64,000 nucleotides of DNA from Chalciporus piperatus (lineage: Eukaryota; Basidiomycota; Agaricomycetes; Boletales; Boletaceae), in assembly GCA_038093975.1 (NCBI GenBank), contig JBBPTG010000109.1:22142-86141 (forward strand), in the 5' to 3' direction. Both the position numbers and the translations under genes were made by a program. This document shows positions 45,801 through 57,510 of the stretch, one piece after another. The notes beneath the pieces were generated by a model. It was not told the DNA's origin. It searched no databases and saw only the letters and a program-made list of their open reading frames with translations. The stretch's first letter is position 1. Every line of letters starts with the position of its first letter.

Positions 45801-45986
45801 CCTGGTGCGCCCAGCGATCCTGAATTGGAGAGGAACGTCGAGGAGATTTTGCGCACGGCCGATTTGAACACCGTCACGAAGAGGGAGATTAGGAGAGTTC
45901 TCGAAGATAGGTTCGGAATGGACCTTACGGCGAGAAAGGCGACCATCAACGCTACGATCGATCGGGTGCTCTTGAGTCACTCGTGA
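39834..45986 (+). CDS. Myosin-motor chitin synthase (class V type)
   Basis: About 1,900 residues in about eight exons. The start [18 protein letters not shown] leads into a myosin motor: [16 protein letters not shown] (P-loop, just after the first intron), [13 protein letters not shown] (switch I) and [12 protein letters not shown] (switch II region). A membrane segment follows ([20 protein letters not shown]), then a cytochrome-b5-like region ([20 protein letters not shown]). The CHS2 domain contains [35 protein letters not shown] and the catalytic [19 protein letters not shown]. Several C-terminal membrane helices and a DEK_C domain ([17 protein letters not shown]...) end at 45986. It makes cell-wall chitin at the plasma membrane, with the motor aiding delivery to growth sites. 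All hallmark residues appear present. Confidence 0.95.
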
Positions 45987-46646
45987 AGTACTTTCTCACT
46001 CGGACTCGGAACGTGTTTCCTACAGATGCTCTCGCCACCGGTATGGACGTGTAGAATGGACCTGATTGGATCTATCTTTTAAATTACCTGAGGAACCATT
46101 GTTTCGTTCGACTCTGACATTTTCCATTTTTTTTGGATGGTTTACCATGCTACTACCACATCCATCCTCCCGATGACCACGACGTTTTGCGATTGACTTG
46201 GACGCTCGTTGCTTTGGTAGTCGATCGATTTTCTTTTTTGTTTCCTGTCTCTTAATTTACTCCCTTACCCCTAGCTAGCCTATGCGTACGCTTACACGCT
46301 CTCTTTCTCCTTACACTCTCTTCATCATCTCTCACAAACTCTTTCTCTGCATCGGACTTGGTTTTTTTTTCCCTGCATGCATGCATATAATGTGTCACTG
46401 GCTCTTACAAACGCAAACGGGAATCGGTTCGTCGAACATGAATAATGCATGAATGTCAATGAATGTGATCTAGAGCTGTGTGGGCTGCGCTTTTGCTCAA
46501 CCTCGGTGCACGGTGGTACCGGTGTGGTTTGTTAAATCAGAACCTCCCGTTATGATGCTAACTTGAATAATCGGGCCTCTCAGACTCGTATATTTCACCC
46601 CTCTCCTTTTTCTATCCTTGTTCATACTCTCAACCGACTCTCCAAG

Positions 46647-46710
46647 AGAGTCGGATGAACACAGCTGCGGTAATTCTACCACCTGCCAAACCCTCCGATC
46701 ATGGACAACA
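46647..46710 (+). repeat. Dispersed repeat copy 2
   Basis: Starts AGAGTCGGATGAA.ACAGCTG and ends TCCGATCATGGACAA. The two ends match the copy at 46958-47014 while the middle differs. Confidence 0.55.
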
Positions 46711-46957
46711 ACTCTCGAAGCATATTCAACAGCTGGCAGACCCAAGAATAGCACCAAGGTGAAGAACGAATAGTTTCCTACTCCTCGGGCCTCGGGGTCC
46801 GCCTGACTCTGGAATGCTAGTCCTGCGCGTGTTGGTACTACTCATGCACACTGGCAGTGATTGGCTCGGAGGTGGTTCCCCGTAGGCGCTGTTCAACACT
46901 TCAGCTTGTTTCAAACATCGATATTATCTTGGAGAATAAGTACCAAGCCCAGACCCG

Positions 46958-47014
46958 AGAGTCGGATGAAGACAGCTGCCTGACCCCCCACTGCCGTAGT
47001 CCGATCACGGACAA
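46958..47014 (+). repeat. Dispersed repeat copy 3
   Basis: Shares both end blocks with the copy 300 bp upstream and the first block with 39311-39332. Confidence 0.55.
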
Positions 47015-47567
47015 GGAATGTCGAGGCATCTGCATGGGAATGCTGGTCTTGTCGGCGTCGGTCATGGGATAGAGGTATCGCACTTTGATGCACTTGCTAT
47101 TTTCAAGTTTGCCAGGTTTCCGCGTCACCGCGTTTCGAACCTACTAATTGCTCCGCCTCCAATCGTCCCCCCCACTGGCGCAAGTCATATCTAATATATC
47201 GCATCTGATGCCAGTGGGCCTTGAAGGTATGTAGCGGCGATTATTACGACGAGCGCTGATTCTCCCCATTTTAATCTGGTATTACAGGAAACTCAAGGGG
47301 CCTTCGCCGGTCTCTGGGCGGCCGGTTCCTTGGTGCGAAATAGTGAGGGCACCAAAACGTCATAGATTCATCAAGATCGTGTCCGGACGCCAGCATCCAT
47401 AAAGCGAGTGTCGTAAAAGAGTGACAGAGATTCAGAAGCACCATCGTCCCAGGTTGCGAGAACGTGATATCTAATGCGTAACTCCGAGGCGCGACAGGCG
47501 CTCACCACCCGAATACTCTGAAAACACTCGTCAAACATCGAGAATTACAGAAAATTGGGCGAGGGAC

Positions 47568-49671
47568 TTACTCCTCGTGAAACTCGACACCACCAACTGT
47601 TTCCTTTTGGTAAGAGTCAAAGGTCCTCACGGTCTCGCTGACGCTCCCTGCGAGAGAAACGGGTCCACAAACGCCGACGAACACACCGCTCGCACCCCCA
47701 CTAGAGATCGTATTCGTGACAACGTCACCGAGGAGCTTGGCAAACTTGGGACGTCCAGGGGTGAGGGTGATACCCACTGGGAGATACATTCCCTCGAATG
47801 ATTTAGTGACTGCACGAGTGTAGAAGACTTTGATGCGCAGGCGAGCGGCGGTACACTGAGAAATGAGCGCGGCGAAGAAAGGGATCATGGGCGCCAAGCA
47901 AGCTAAAATGCGAATGAGCACAGCGAAAGGACAATCAAGCTGAGATGCGAACCGGGGTCAGTAACACTCCATATTACCTCGATGTCTCTGACATTGCTTG
48001 CGCCGCCCGACTGAACGAGATCCTGGACTGCAGACAATGCGAACGTCACACCGCTTCCACCAACGACGAATATGGCGGCAGAGTAGCTCGAAATAACCGT
48101 ATTGCCGACACCACCTTTCGCATCGAGTTAGTGTGAATGTGAAAAGATAGCTGAAAAGGGCGTTTACATACCGTACGGTCCTTCAACCATGACCTTGACA
48201 TTTTGGCCAACCTCCCGACCTCCTTCACCGAACGATGCCGTATTAGCTATCTCGTACATCTTCGACGTCCACCGTCCCACTTTCTTACACATCAGAACGA
48301 GACCTTCCTCCGTCCGGCTGACGTTGGCGATTGTGAATGGGTGAACCTCGGTCATGCCCCAGAGACCCATGGAAGTCGAAAGGACACGGAGACGAACGTG
48401 TTGGCCAGCACGCCAACCAGCATTGATCGACGGTATCTCAACTCGAGTGAGTCCCAATTCAGGAATAGGCCTTAGTGTGGCGGTGGTGATACGGGTTTTG
48501 ATGGCACGTGCAAGATGATCAAGGCCATAAAAAGTACAGGCGACAATCACGTAGGGGATGCAAGAGGGTTCGTGATAGCAGACCTATAATGATAATCATT
48601 TATTTAGACACTTTCTTTCCCGGAGCGCGAGAGGATGGCGAGATATATTCGCAATGATGCAGGAGCGAATGTACTTACTGCAAACAAAACCACGATAAAC
48701 CCAATGATATGTGTTGCAAGGAAAAAGTTGTAGGACTTTGACCGGACAAATTTGATAGAGAAGAGTCCGAGCAGATCGAAACAACCCAGGGCAACCAGGC
48801 CCCATATGTGCCCATCATCGCCCCACAGGTTCGTCGAGAGTGTGCCTTCGAAACTCCACTTATATACTGTGGGATCACACGGGGTTAAATCTGTATGTCT
48901 GCATAGTAGGGAGCCTGACGGAATACATACTGTAACCAATGCCATGGACATTCGCAGCGATGATAGCCAAGAGGCCCACAAAGCGGTGGAGGTAATTGAG
49001 CTAACATGACGATCAGTTAATACTCCTGTTGCATTGCTTATTCGACATACCTTCTCGTACCCAATGCCGAGGAGCATTCCAACTACATTGTTCTTCGTGG
49101 CGAAGATGTAGATGAACGGTAACTGAGAGATACTGACCCATCCAGACCGTTGAGGATCGTTGAACGGGTTAGACATGTAAAATCCGGCATAAAACATGAT
49201 GACGCAGTAACCAGCCATCAGGAGGACCTGCCCGAGAGAATATGATTCAACCCGACGATGAAGGAAATTCGCAATGTGGTGGAGAAATGAGGTCGAGGTT
49301 GACATTGGCATGTCCCGTGTCTGTTTCGACGGAATAGCTGCCACGGCAACAGAGATAGGACGGTGTGGGAGGGCTTTCTCGTTGAGATCTGAGACGGACC
49401 TCGAAAGTCCGTGGAAGGATTCGGTGCTCTGGTCGTCAATATCAATCACGCACTTCTGAGGGTTCGAGTGAAGATAAAAGGGGTTCAGATCAATATGTGG
49501 TTTGCGTCCGAGTGTGACGGATCGGAGGATGAGACCCTGCGACCATTCTGGAAGACGAGAAAAGCGTGTTACGGCCCTTGGGACATTGAACAGCGCGAAA
49601 AGGAATATCACGAGCAAGATGATGACGTCTGCGCCATACACGAGGGTATCGTCGGAAACAACAGAGGGCAT
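47568..49671 (-). CDS. Ferric reductase transmembrane component (FRE/NOX family)
   Basis: About 600 residues. The start MPSVVSDDTLVYGADVIIL leads into a first membrane span. The ferric-reductase domain follows with haem-ligand His residues in LNYLHRFVGLLAIIAANVHG and THIIGFIVVLFAVCYHE, plus further helices (LLMAGYCVIMFYAGFYM). The FAD-binding part shows WRAGQHVRLRV and EVHPFTIANVS. The NADPH-binding part begins VMVEGPYG|G and continues AAIFVVGGSGVTFALS. The C-terminus is GVFVGVCGPVSLAGSV. These enzymes pass electrons from cytosolic NADPH across the plasma membrane to reduce Fe(III) or Cu(II). No N-terminal signal is evident, so the first span may act as anchor. Exons from 49671 to 47568 are joined by several short introns. 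Confidence 0.88.
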
Positions 49672-50565
49672 TGTCGAAGGAAAGAGGGACAGACCAGCTG
49701 GACGAAAGGGACGTAGCAGAAGAAAAACCAGGCTACCAGTAGCCTGAAAGAAAAGAACGAAAGTAAGGTGGCGAACAAGGGCACCCTACAATTCATTGCG
49801 CATCGCCGTTGCTATTTAAATGTCGAATCCACTGGCAGTTGCCAGGACGTAAGTTGCGAGCAAGATGTCATTCAATGACACTTGATGTCATCGTGCGACC
49901 CGACTCGGAGCAACTTGAAGTGGAAGAGAAGTTAGAACGCTCAACTCCACTCCCGCTGCCTGGAGGCGACATGATCACTGGCAGGTAGAGTCCGACAGAC
50001 CTTGTAAAAGCCTACGCTCAGTTTCTGGTTCACGTCCGTTACGAATAATTTTGAAGATAATTAACATCTCAAGTTTCCCATCGACACATATATACCTTCT
50101 AGTTGCAGCACAATTGGCGACAACCTCAAAGACTTTCCACTGGTGATATATTTGATTGATTGCCATCATTTCTGCGGCTCTCCGCAAACACACACTACTC
50201 CAGGACGTCGACCAATACGGACGCAGAAATTTCTAACACGATCATTCTAAATTAAGGCTGTCAGTGGGTCCCCGCCGCGCGAATATTGACGGGTTCCCAC
50301 ATCGCAGCAAGCTACGTATCAGCACAAAACCTAACGCCAACTCCAAACATCAGCTTTCTGAAGTTGTGACCTTGGGGTACCGAGACCGTACCGTTTCAAG
50401 TTGTGACTACGGTGGGGATGCTGCGCTCATTCAAATATTCAAGCTACAGTGTGATGCCATAACACAACTGTATTCCAATCTTCTACCACAACCTTCGATC
50501 CTTGCCTCAGTTCGCCTTGCATGAACTTGCTTGAAATCGGTAATCTACACAAATACGTCTGATAT
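49672..50565. other. Intergenic region between ferric reductase and orphan ORF
   Basis: About 900 bp holding the ferric reductase promoter (minus strand). No supported gene. Confidence 0.4.
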
Positions 50566-51153
50566 CTAGCCCTGACGCAACGTTCCCGAACAGAAAATCA
50601 TCGATCCACTAAGACCATTGATTCGGCGGAAGCGATAGTCAACATCTCGCTCAGCGGTAGGTCCGCTGACAGGCTTGTCCTTCTGAAAGTCTAGAGACAG
50701 GAACAGACTGCGATTCCGCATAAAAATTGAAATAATTACCAATGCTTCACACTGGGTCACAACTAGCGGAGACACGGCAGTTGATGTCGTCTGTGGAGCG
50801 GCTCGGTCCCACACTGTCAACAAAGCACTTCGGATGTGATATGGTCCGTTGCAGGTAATTGAACATCTTGTTATGTTCCATCGTTCGTGCCCTCGCGAAA
50901 GCGCAACACGCTCATGTGCGCGCCAATGCACAGGATGACTTGGCGAAGATTTAGGACGAGCAAATGTGAAGCCAGTGTTAATGTTTTTTGTCTCCGCCCA
51001 TTGGTACATTCCATCCCGATCAGAACCGTTTGAAGTCTCAAGCTTCGGGTCTACCACATCGACCAAGTTTTGCAATTTTCTGCGGAACACAGCGGCGGCT
51101 GTATTGCGGTAATCCGGAATTGTAAGTGTTCCCTCTATATACCTGATCAACAT
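50566..51153 (-). CDS. Orphan ORF, 195 aa, doubtful
   Basis: A single open frame MLIRYIEGTLTIPDYR ... GSMIFCSGTLRQG. No domain or recognisable signal. The composition is not clearly coding and it lies just before the lectin promoter. It is listed because of its length. Confidence 0.3.
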   Translation of the reverse strand: MLIRYIEGTLTIPDYRNTAAAVFRRKLQNLVDVVDPKLETSNGSDRDGMYQWAETKNINTGFTFARPKSSPSHPVHWRAHERVALSRGHERWNITRCSITCNGPYHIRSALLTVWDRAAPQTTSTAVSPLVVTQCEALVIISIFMRNRSLFLSLDFQKDKPVSGPTAERDVDYRFRRINGLSGSMIFCSGTLRQG

Positions 51154-51356
51154 CGACAGCGCTCTTGTCTCAACGCTCTGGACTGGCCACTAACTTGAAG
51201 CTGACAGCCCTTTGGAGCGGCCGAGAACGACGGTGATGAATCCCTAACCACCCCAGAATTCGAAGGCTGCCTCCTCCCGCCTTGGGTCCCCCCGGGTGCA
51301 AGAGAAGCCTCTGCCCCTCTTCAAGTGACATTGCTCAACTTGGACACGAAACACGC

Positions 51357-51364
51357 TATATAAA
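51357..51364 (+). promoter_or_regulatory. TATA box of lectin gene 1
   Basis: TATATAAA 107 nt before the ATG. The same element is kept at the mirrored place before lectin gene 2. Confidence 0.6.
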
Positions 51365-51470
51365 CCACCCCACTTCTTCCAGGATCTTTCAATGCAATCC
51401 CTCATCCCAACAAGTCCGTCTTTCCTCGATCTCTACGCTGTCATACTGAACATTCCGTACTCTAGAAACC

Positions 51471-51902
51471 ATGTCTTACTCTATCAAGCTTGCCCTCTAC
51501 CAGGCCAACCCCGCTCGCGGCCACTTCTCCGTCGTCGAGAAGACCGTCTTCAACTTCGCCAACGGCGGAACCTGGTCTGAGCAAGAAGGACACTGCATCC
51601 TTACCATGGGTGGCAGTGGCACGTCGGGCACCATCAGGCTCATGTCCGACAAAGGCGAGCGGATCCTGATCGCTGTCGGTATTCACAACAACAAGCGGTG
51701 GTGCGACGCGGTGACGGGTCTTGGTCCCGAAGAGACTGGCCTGTTGATCAACTCGCAGTACTACAACAAGGGAGGGAGGGACTTTATGAGGGAGAAACAG
51801 TTGTCCGAGTATAACGTCACTAGCGCAGCCGGAACCAAGGTTGAAGTCAGGTTCACGGTCCAAGAGGGCAAAGACCTCGCGGCCAATGTCATCATTGGAT
51901 GA
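51471..51902 (+). CDS. Fungal fruit-body lectin, copy 1
   Basis: Intronless frame of 143 residues: MSYSIKLALYQANPARGHFS, VVEKTVFNFANGGTW, GGSGTSGTIRLMSDKGERIL, HNNKRWCDAVTGLGPEETG, LINSQYYNKGGRDFM, ending LAANVIIG. Length and motifs match the Agaricus bisporus lectin family (actinoporin-like beta-sandwich fold, no signal peptide). Such cytoplasmic lectins bind Gal-GalNAc (T-antigen) type glycans and act in defence against fungivorous nematodes and insects. It sits in a 1-kb arm repeated in inverted orientation at the end of the window. Copy 2 differs at two residues by my reading (Glu/Asp and Ile/Val). Expression control is probably shared, since the TATA box and leader are conserved. Confidence 0.95.
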   Translation: MSYSIKLALYQANPARGHFSVVEKTVFNFANGGTWSEQEGHCILTMGGSGTSGTIRLMSDKGERILIAVGIHNNKRWCDAVTGLGPEETGLLINSQYYNKGGRDFMREKQLSEYNVTSAAGTKVEVRFTVQEGKDLAANVIIG

Positions 51903-52566
51903 GTGAGTACTGTATATACTTATCGCCGAGTTATAGATGACTAACGAGCGAGTTTGGCAGAGGAAAGGTTGCCTCATTGTACCACGTTCGCAGAGTCTGT
52001 ATTGTGATTTGTAGTATCAGCGATCAGTGTATCAGTGTTGTCTATAGGAGGTAGGAACAGGAAAACAGTTGTTCGAGTCCGTCCGATCAGTCTGGAGTAA
52101 TGACGTGAAAAATGCAGGAGTTTGGCCGCTTCGACCATCCATGCGGATGGTATCTCAAAGTGACATGCACGACCGACTATTGGTGTTATTGTCTAGGCAA
52201 GGTCACCTAGAAGATCGACGCAGAAGCTGCGAATATCTTGTCTTCAACGCTCTAAAGTACTAGGAGACACTCTTAGGACTTCCTTCCCTGGATAACGCCC
52301 ATTCGACCCCAAATTGAGATGCATGACAGTGACTTGAAACCGTGGATGGCTGTACAAGAGAAGTTGTGCTTGGATTCGCAAAGGAATGACGATGCGGTTG
52401 AAACAAAATCGAGGAGTTGAGAGTGAGCGAATGCCCCTGAAGCTCCCCATAAGATTCGGTCAACAACCTGCGTAGTTTCGAGGGTCCAAACGACCAAATA
52501 AGTATCTAGGGCCTGCGAGCGATTAGTTCATTAGTATACTGTACAGTAGCTTGAAAGTTCACCTCA
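51903..52566. other. Lectin 3' flank and junction with the ABC fragment
   Basis: The first 330 bp belong to the duplicated lectin arm. The remaining 330 bp up to the ABC pseudogene show no gene. Confidence 0.5.
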
Positions 52567-53205
52567 GGGTACTGACACCTTCAAGCATTGTATGATCAAA
52601 GGAAACAGCCGAACCACTCCTCAATACACTCCCGCTCGCAAGTCTCGCAAACGCCACATCCTTCTCCACAAGTTCCTCATACCCCACCCCCTCTACCCCC
52701 TCCCCACCGTCCAATACCACCACCCGATCACACATCTTCATCACCTCCACCTTATGCGTCACCGTCGTCGTCGTCGTCCTCCCTGGCACTCTCGCCCCCG
52801 AATGGCTTCGAGCACCGCAGCCTGATTCGCACCGTCCGATGCAAACGTACATTCGTCGGGAATGTGAATGTGGGCCAGTGGACGAGCGAGCGCACGTGCG
52901 ATTTGAAGCCGTTGGGCTTGTCCACCTGATATGAGCGATGCGTTCTCCCCGACGAGGGTATCGTACCCCTGCGGCAGGCTCAACACGAAATCATGCACAT
53001 TGGCCGCCCGCGCCGCACGAGCAATGTCAGCATCGGATAACATGCCCTCGAGTCCCTAGATGTTCTCCCGGTTGGTCTCATCGAAGAGATTAGGCGTCTG
53101 ACTGACGACGACGATGTGGTTCCGGAGATGATGCATGTCCGTTAAATGGAGTTCGTTGAGACCGATGGAGATCGTGCCCGATGTAGGCTGGTGCAACCGC
53201 TGCTC
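52567..53205 (-). pseudogene. Truncated ABC transporter C-terminal nucleotide-binding domain
   Basis: This matches 57487-58125 of the full ABC gene in the same orientation. Minus-strand frames give LSDADIARAARAANVHDFVL, SLPQGYDTLVGENASLISGG and QAQRLQIARALARPLAHIHI, then TVTHKVEVMKMCDRVVVLDG in another frame. Similarity stops near 53205, so Walker A and everything upstream are missing. The Walker-B region has changed (HIPDECTFAS instead of HILDECTSAL) and indels break the frame. It cannot make a working ATPase. Confidence 0.85.
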
Positions 53206-53247
53206 AAGCAGAATAAATTCCTTTTCAGAACTTAACTTCTGCTTCTC

Positions 53248-54270
53248 TCAAATCCCTGTCGCCATAATGGAAAATCCAGGCCGTAGGCCCCTGAGCGTCA
53301 TAGCAAAGAATTGGAAAGGACCACCATGGCTAACATGATCGTATGACGCGCATAACTTTGGTTCTTTGCCAGAAGTAGCACTGGAGACGGTGAGGTAAAA
53401 GGGAAAACCTGGAGCGAACAGGTTCTCGATATGAGACTCTCGGCAAGGATGTTCATTGAACCTAGTGACCCAAGGCTTGTACGAGTCACCGGCAGGTTTG
53501 CAAGAGTGTCGCAATGTCTCCCGTACCGTGGGCCAACATGGCATGGCGAAAATCAGCGAGACATGGCGCCTCGGAAGCATATGGTGTATCAGAGTTAGCT
53601 CTGATGATGTTAAGAAGAAACCGATCGGTTTGGTTCGTTAATACTGTTGGCAGCTCCGGAGTCAGAGCCTGCAAGGAAGTGGGCCTGCTAGATTGAGACA
53701 TGTGGAGTGAGGGGGGGCAAGCTCTTGTGTGCAATGAGTGATCGAACTCCGTAGTGTGTGTTCGGCTCTATGTCGTTTCATCGAATTCTTTCGCATGGCG
53801 ACGAGCAGATCCCACAATGGAATGCCACCAGACTAGTCTCCACCATGGGGACCGCATGGCATCGACGAAGTGTAGGTGGGAATCCGAAAGGATCCCATGT
53901 GCCCTGCAGCGTTACGTGGGAGGGTACCTGTGTTGGGGCGACTGCTTTTGCCCACGCACTGTACGAGAACACGACTTGTCGGTCTGCATTTGGGAGTGAG
54001 GTGATGTCAATGTACAACTTGAAGCCGATGGGGAAAGCGGTGGCGAGCCCATCAACGTAGGGGGTGCCAAGCTTGAGCTGAAACAAGTGTTAGCACGTTC
54101 CCCCAATGCAGGGTCATCATGTATCGCAAGTTCAGATTGGTGTCGCCGACGTAGTGTGATTCGCCGTGGCGATTGGACGAGTAGAGTTCTAACTTCTCAC
54201 GTCCGTCATGCTCTCGTGCCCTCAGAGTCAGCACTAGTAGTCACTTACCTGCGCCGTCAAGCTTGACATC
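53248..54270 (-). CDS. Unrecognised coding candidate in several exons
   Basis: Coding-like pieces on the minus strand include KLELYSSNRHGESHYVGDTN (54200-54060), LKLGTPYVDGLATAFPIGFK and VVFSYSAWAKAVAPTQVPSH (54086-53900), and NEHPCRESHIENLFAPGFPF continuing to GFSIMATGI with stop at 53248. A CAG/GTAAGT boundary near 54240 suggests a further upstream exon. I recognise no family. Frames do not join cleanly everywhere, so it may be a degenerate gene. Confidence 0.4.
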
Positions 54271-54694
54271 GCTGGCGACTTCAAGTTGCTATGTCCAGGC
54301 TGGCTAATTAGGACTCTCACATAAACTTCCTCATCAAATCGTTCGATGAGCTCGATCAGTTCAAATTCAAGTTCAAGCAACTAGCGGCCAACCCTGATTT
54401 GAAGATGACAATATCATCATCGCTGCCGAAGAAAAACACTCTCGTGTCCATCGTGGTGTGCTCTGCTCGTAGTATCCATCGGTGTTCAAGGACATGTTCT
54501 CGTCTTCCCACCCAGACAGGCCGCAGGTCGGCTACTGGAGACTAACATACGCTCTCTCGACCTGAAACTCGCATGCGTTTCACCGTGAGTACAGGGCTTA
54601 TAATATTGGCCCCAAACCCTATAAAGGCATTATATAGTTTTGACCACATGCCTGGTACCCTGTCATCACCTTTCGCTCTTACGACTCATCCGCG
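54271..54694. promoter_or_regulatory. Upstream region of the MFS gene
   Basis: About 420 bp with no clear gene. A TATA-like ATTATATAG lies near 54629, about 65 nt before the MFS ATG. Confidence 0.4.
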
Positions 54695-56771
54695 ATGGCT
54701 GAACCATGGACAGTGGACGGTGTAATCAAGGAGGATGGGTTCTCGGAAGCTGAACGTGCTGCACTTGAGGGTACTGTCTGGAGGAAGCTCGATAGATGGG
54801 TTCTTCCCTTCTGCACAATGTTCTATCTGCTATCCTTCTTGGTATGTCTCCAGACTTGACTGAATGTTCCGAGCGCCTCAACTTACATGTCTGTCACGTA
54901 GGATAGGAGTAACATTTCCAACGCTCGTCTGGCAGGTCTGCAGACATCGTTAAAAATGTCTAATTACCAGGTATTTGTTCACAATACACGATTTCATACG
55001 TTTTTAACCAACTAGTCAATTTGCAGTATTCCGTGGCTTTGACTGTGACTTACGTGTAAGTGCGCGAAGCTTTGTACGCTTGCTCTCAACTTGACCTGGG
55101 TCAGACCCTATATCGCTGCAGAGTTTCCATCCAACTTGTTCTTAAAGGTAAATTTTAATCCCGGAAAGAGCACCATGCGCTAAATATCTTGTCTCCTCTA
55201 GTATGTTGGGCCTAATATCATGCTTCCAGCTATGGTCACTGTCTGGGGTATCATTGCCACCCTACAAGGTGAGCAGTAACCGTGTTAATTGTCCATATTC
55301 GTGCCCATTCTTTTCCCTAGGCGTTGTTAGCAGCTATTCCGGGTTGCTTGCGTGTCGGTTCTTCCTGGGCTTGATAGAAGGTATGAAGATATGAAGGGGT
55401 TTAAGTTCTATCTTTTTACCCGCCGTGCAGGTGGTCTTTTTCCTGGTCTCGTTCTTTATTTATCGTTCTTCTATCCCCGGAGGCGACTTCAAATAAGGTG
55501 AGTATCATGCCACGTCTACAGGGGTTATTTGACACCTTCGCAAGGATTTCCACTTTCTTTGCATCAGCTTCGTTGTCAGGTGCTTTCTCGGGTCTGCTTG
55601 CTGCAGGCATCGATCAGATCAGTAGCAAAACTGGTAGACCCGGATGGGCGTGGATATTTATTCTGGTAAGTACCGTCTGAATTGCTTTCGAGGTGTGCTC
55701 ACTTGTCGTGATAGGAAGGGATCTTCACCTTCCTTTTTGGCTTTATCTCTTTCTTCTTTCTTCCTGGCTCCCCTGAAAAGGCTCGCTTCCTCACACAAGA
55801 CGAGCGGACCTACATCGTGTCCATACTTAAACACGATGGTGCTATCTCGCAGGACGAGAAGGATGACAGGTTTAACTGGGCCGAAGTCGTTAAATCGGCG
55901 AAGTCCCCACATGTGTTGATTCTCATCACAGCCTTGTTCTTCAATGGTCAGTACCTCCCCAGCCTCGATTATACACATTACTCACCTCGACTAGGCTCAA
56001 TATTGTTTGGATTGGCTTAGTGAGTTCGGTTTACACACCCATGGAGTTTGTTGCTAATATGAATGACTCATAGCTTCGAGCCGACTATCGTTGCTGGACT
56101 CGGATACGTCGGTAACAGGGCTCAGCTCATGAGTGTACCGCCTTTTGCGATTGCTTTCGTTTGTACGTAACTCCGAACCCTGTGCTCATTGATGTTGATG
56201 CATTGGCACAAGAAGGTTCGATGATCTCGGCCTACATATCTGACCGCTACCAGTGTCGTGGACTGACAACGATATTCTTCTGTATTCTGGGGATGATTGG
56301 CTTTGCCATGTTCTATGGTCTGTTTCATTTATCGAGAACATTCACCATGTGCGTTCGGTCTAACATACACATTTCAAAGCGAGCAACTCCAAGCATGTCC
56401 GCTACACATCCATCTTCTTCTCCATCACTGGCACATGGGGCACCGCTCCGGCACTGACCACATGGATGGCGAACAACAGTGCCCCTCATGTCAGACGAGC
56501 AAGCACAGTCGCGATCTCTTTCATGATGACCAACGCAGGTGGTATTCTCTCTACATGGCTTCTTGGATCGTTGTCCCCCGCCCCGAACTATACAAAGGCG
56601 GCGATCACGTTCCTCATCATGTCCGTTTTGATGGTGTTCTTTCCAGTAGTCAACCTGCTTTACCTCACGCGACAAAACCGCTTGAAAGCTGAGCAGAGGC
56701 TGAAGATGACCAGGGAAGAGGAACCAGAAGGTTTGGGAGACCGTAGCGCATGGTTCATCTACAATTTATGA
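54695..56771 (+). CDS. MFS transporter of the Dal5/allantoate permease (ACS) family
   Basis: About 500 residues in about ten exons. The start MAEPWTVDGVIKEDGFSEAE leads to helix 1 with VLPFCTMFYLLSFLDRSNIS (the LDRxNI signature), NARLAGLQTSLKMSNYQYSV, YIAAEFPSNLFLKYVGPNIM and LACRFFLGLIEGGLFPGLVL. RISTFFASASLSGAFSGLLA is recovered by a 47-nt intron. ILEGIFTFLFGFISFFFLPG and a cytosolic loop (SPEKARFLTQDERTYIVS) follow. The C half contains FEPTIVAGLGYVGNRAQLMS, WMANNSAPHVRRASTVAISF and GGILSTWLLGS. The family imports organic anions such as allantoate, nicotinate, pantothenate or biotin by proton symport; the substrate cannot be assigned. It reads intact to the stop at 56771. Confidence 0.88.
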
Positions 56772-57510
56772 TGCTCTACTACGAGCTCGTACGGACTTTT
56801 GGACTTTTGGACTTTTGGACTTTGATAGACCTACACAGATCGATCATTTAATGCTGTCTATGCGACTAATCCCTGCATCTCGTCGTGGTCAGCATATCGC
56901 TGATCTTCAGTTGTTAGATGATACACAAAGATGCGAAGATGACTAGATCCAACAGCACGATGCTGAAACACACCACCAAGAAAAGAATCCAACAACGCTA
57001 CAGGGCCTATCCCGCAAACACAGCGCGTCGCCCACATTTTCTCCCAAGCTTTCCACCGATACGAGACATGTCCCGCAACATCAACAGCACTTTCAGGAAC
57101 ACAACATCATTGTATTCAATCCATGACATTACTTGTACAATCCAATGAGCGTGAGTAGTACTACAAAAAATTGCGTAGTCGTATGAGTTCGTCAACAATT
57201 TAAAAAAAAAAACCAAAAGGTCAAACAAAGAGAAAAAAGTGATACGGAAACACAAATGAGGCCACTACAAAGGGCAGAAATAAGATGAATGCGCGAAAAT
57301 AATGGTATGCCGTTCCTGAGAACCGTTTTCATGTGTCGTTCTATCGTCCGAGAAACGAGGTGGATTAGGAGGAGGTGTGGTGAGGGAAATATGGTGAGAT
57401 GATGATAATAGAGGAGATGATGATTGAGGAAGATGGACGATGGGTGATGGGCGATGGATATCCGAGTCGTGATGCCTCCAAGCATGAGATGATCAAAGGA
57501 AACAGACCAA
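56772..57510. other. Convergent intergenic region
   Basis: About 740 bp between the 3' ends of MFS and ABC genes. It includes three tandem GGACTTTTG units near 56797-56824 and A-rich tracts. No supported gene. Confidence 0.5.

Larger units (their letters stand above)
45987..47567. other. Gene-free 1.6-kb region
   Basis: T-rich 3' flank of the chitin synthase gene, then two copies of a dispersed repeat (46647-46710 and 46958-47014). No coding sequence is convincing. Confidence 0.5.
51225..52235 (+). repeat. Left arm of lectin inverted duplication
   Basis: About 1.0 kb that matches the reverse complement of about 62975-64000. Matching begins with GAACGACGGTGATGAAT (51225), covers promoter, lectin gene and 3' flank, and fades after GATCGACGCAGAAGCTGC near 52235. 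The coding part is nearly identical; the flanks carry scattered substitutions and small indels. Confidence 0.85.

Noticed and set aside
52588..52929. Plus-strand Pro-rich frame opposite the ABC pseudogene and at 57399-57848
   Set aside because: Antisense to NBD2 coding sequence. The Pro/Ser richness comes from the reverse strand of Thr/Val/Glu codons.
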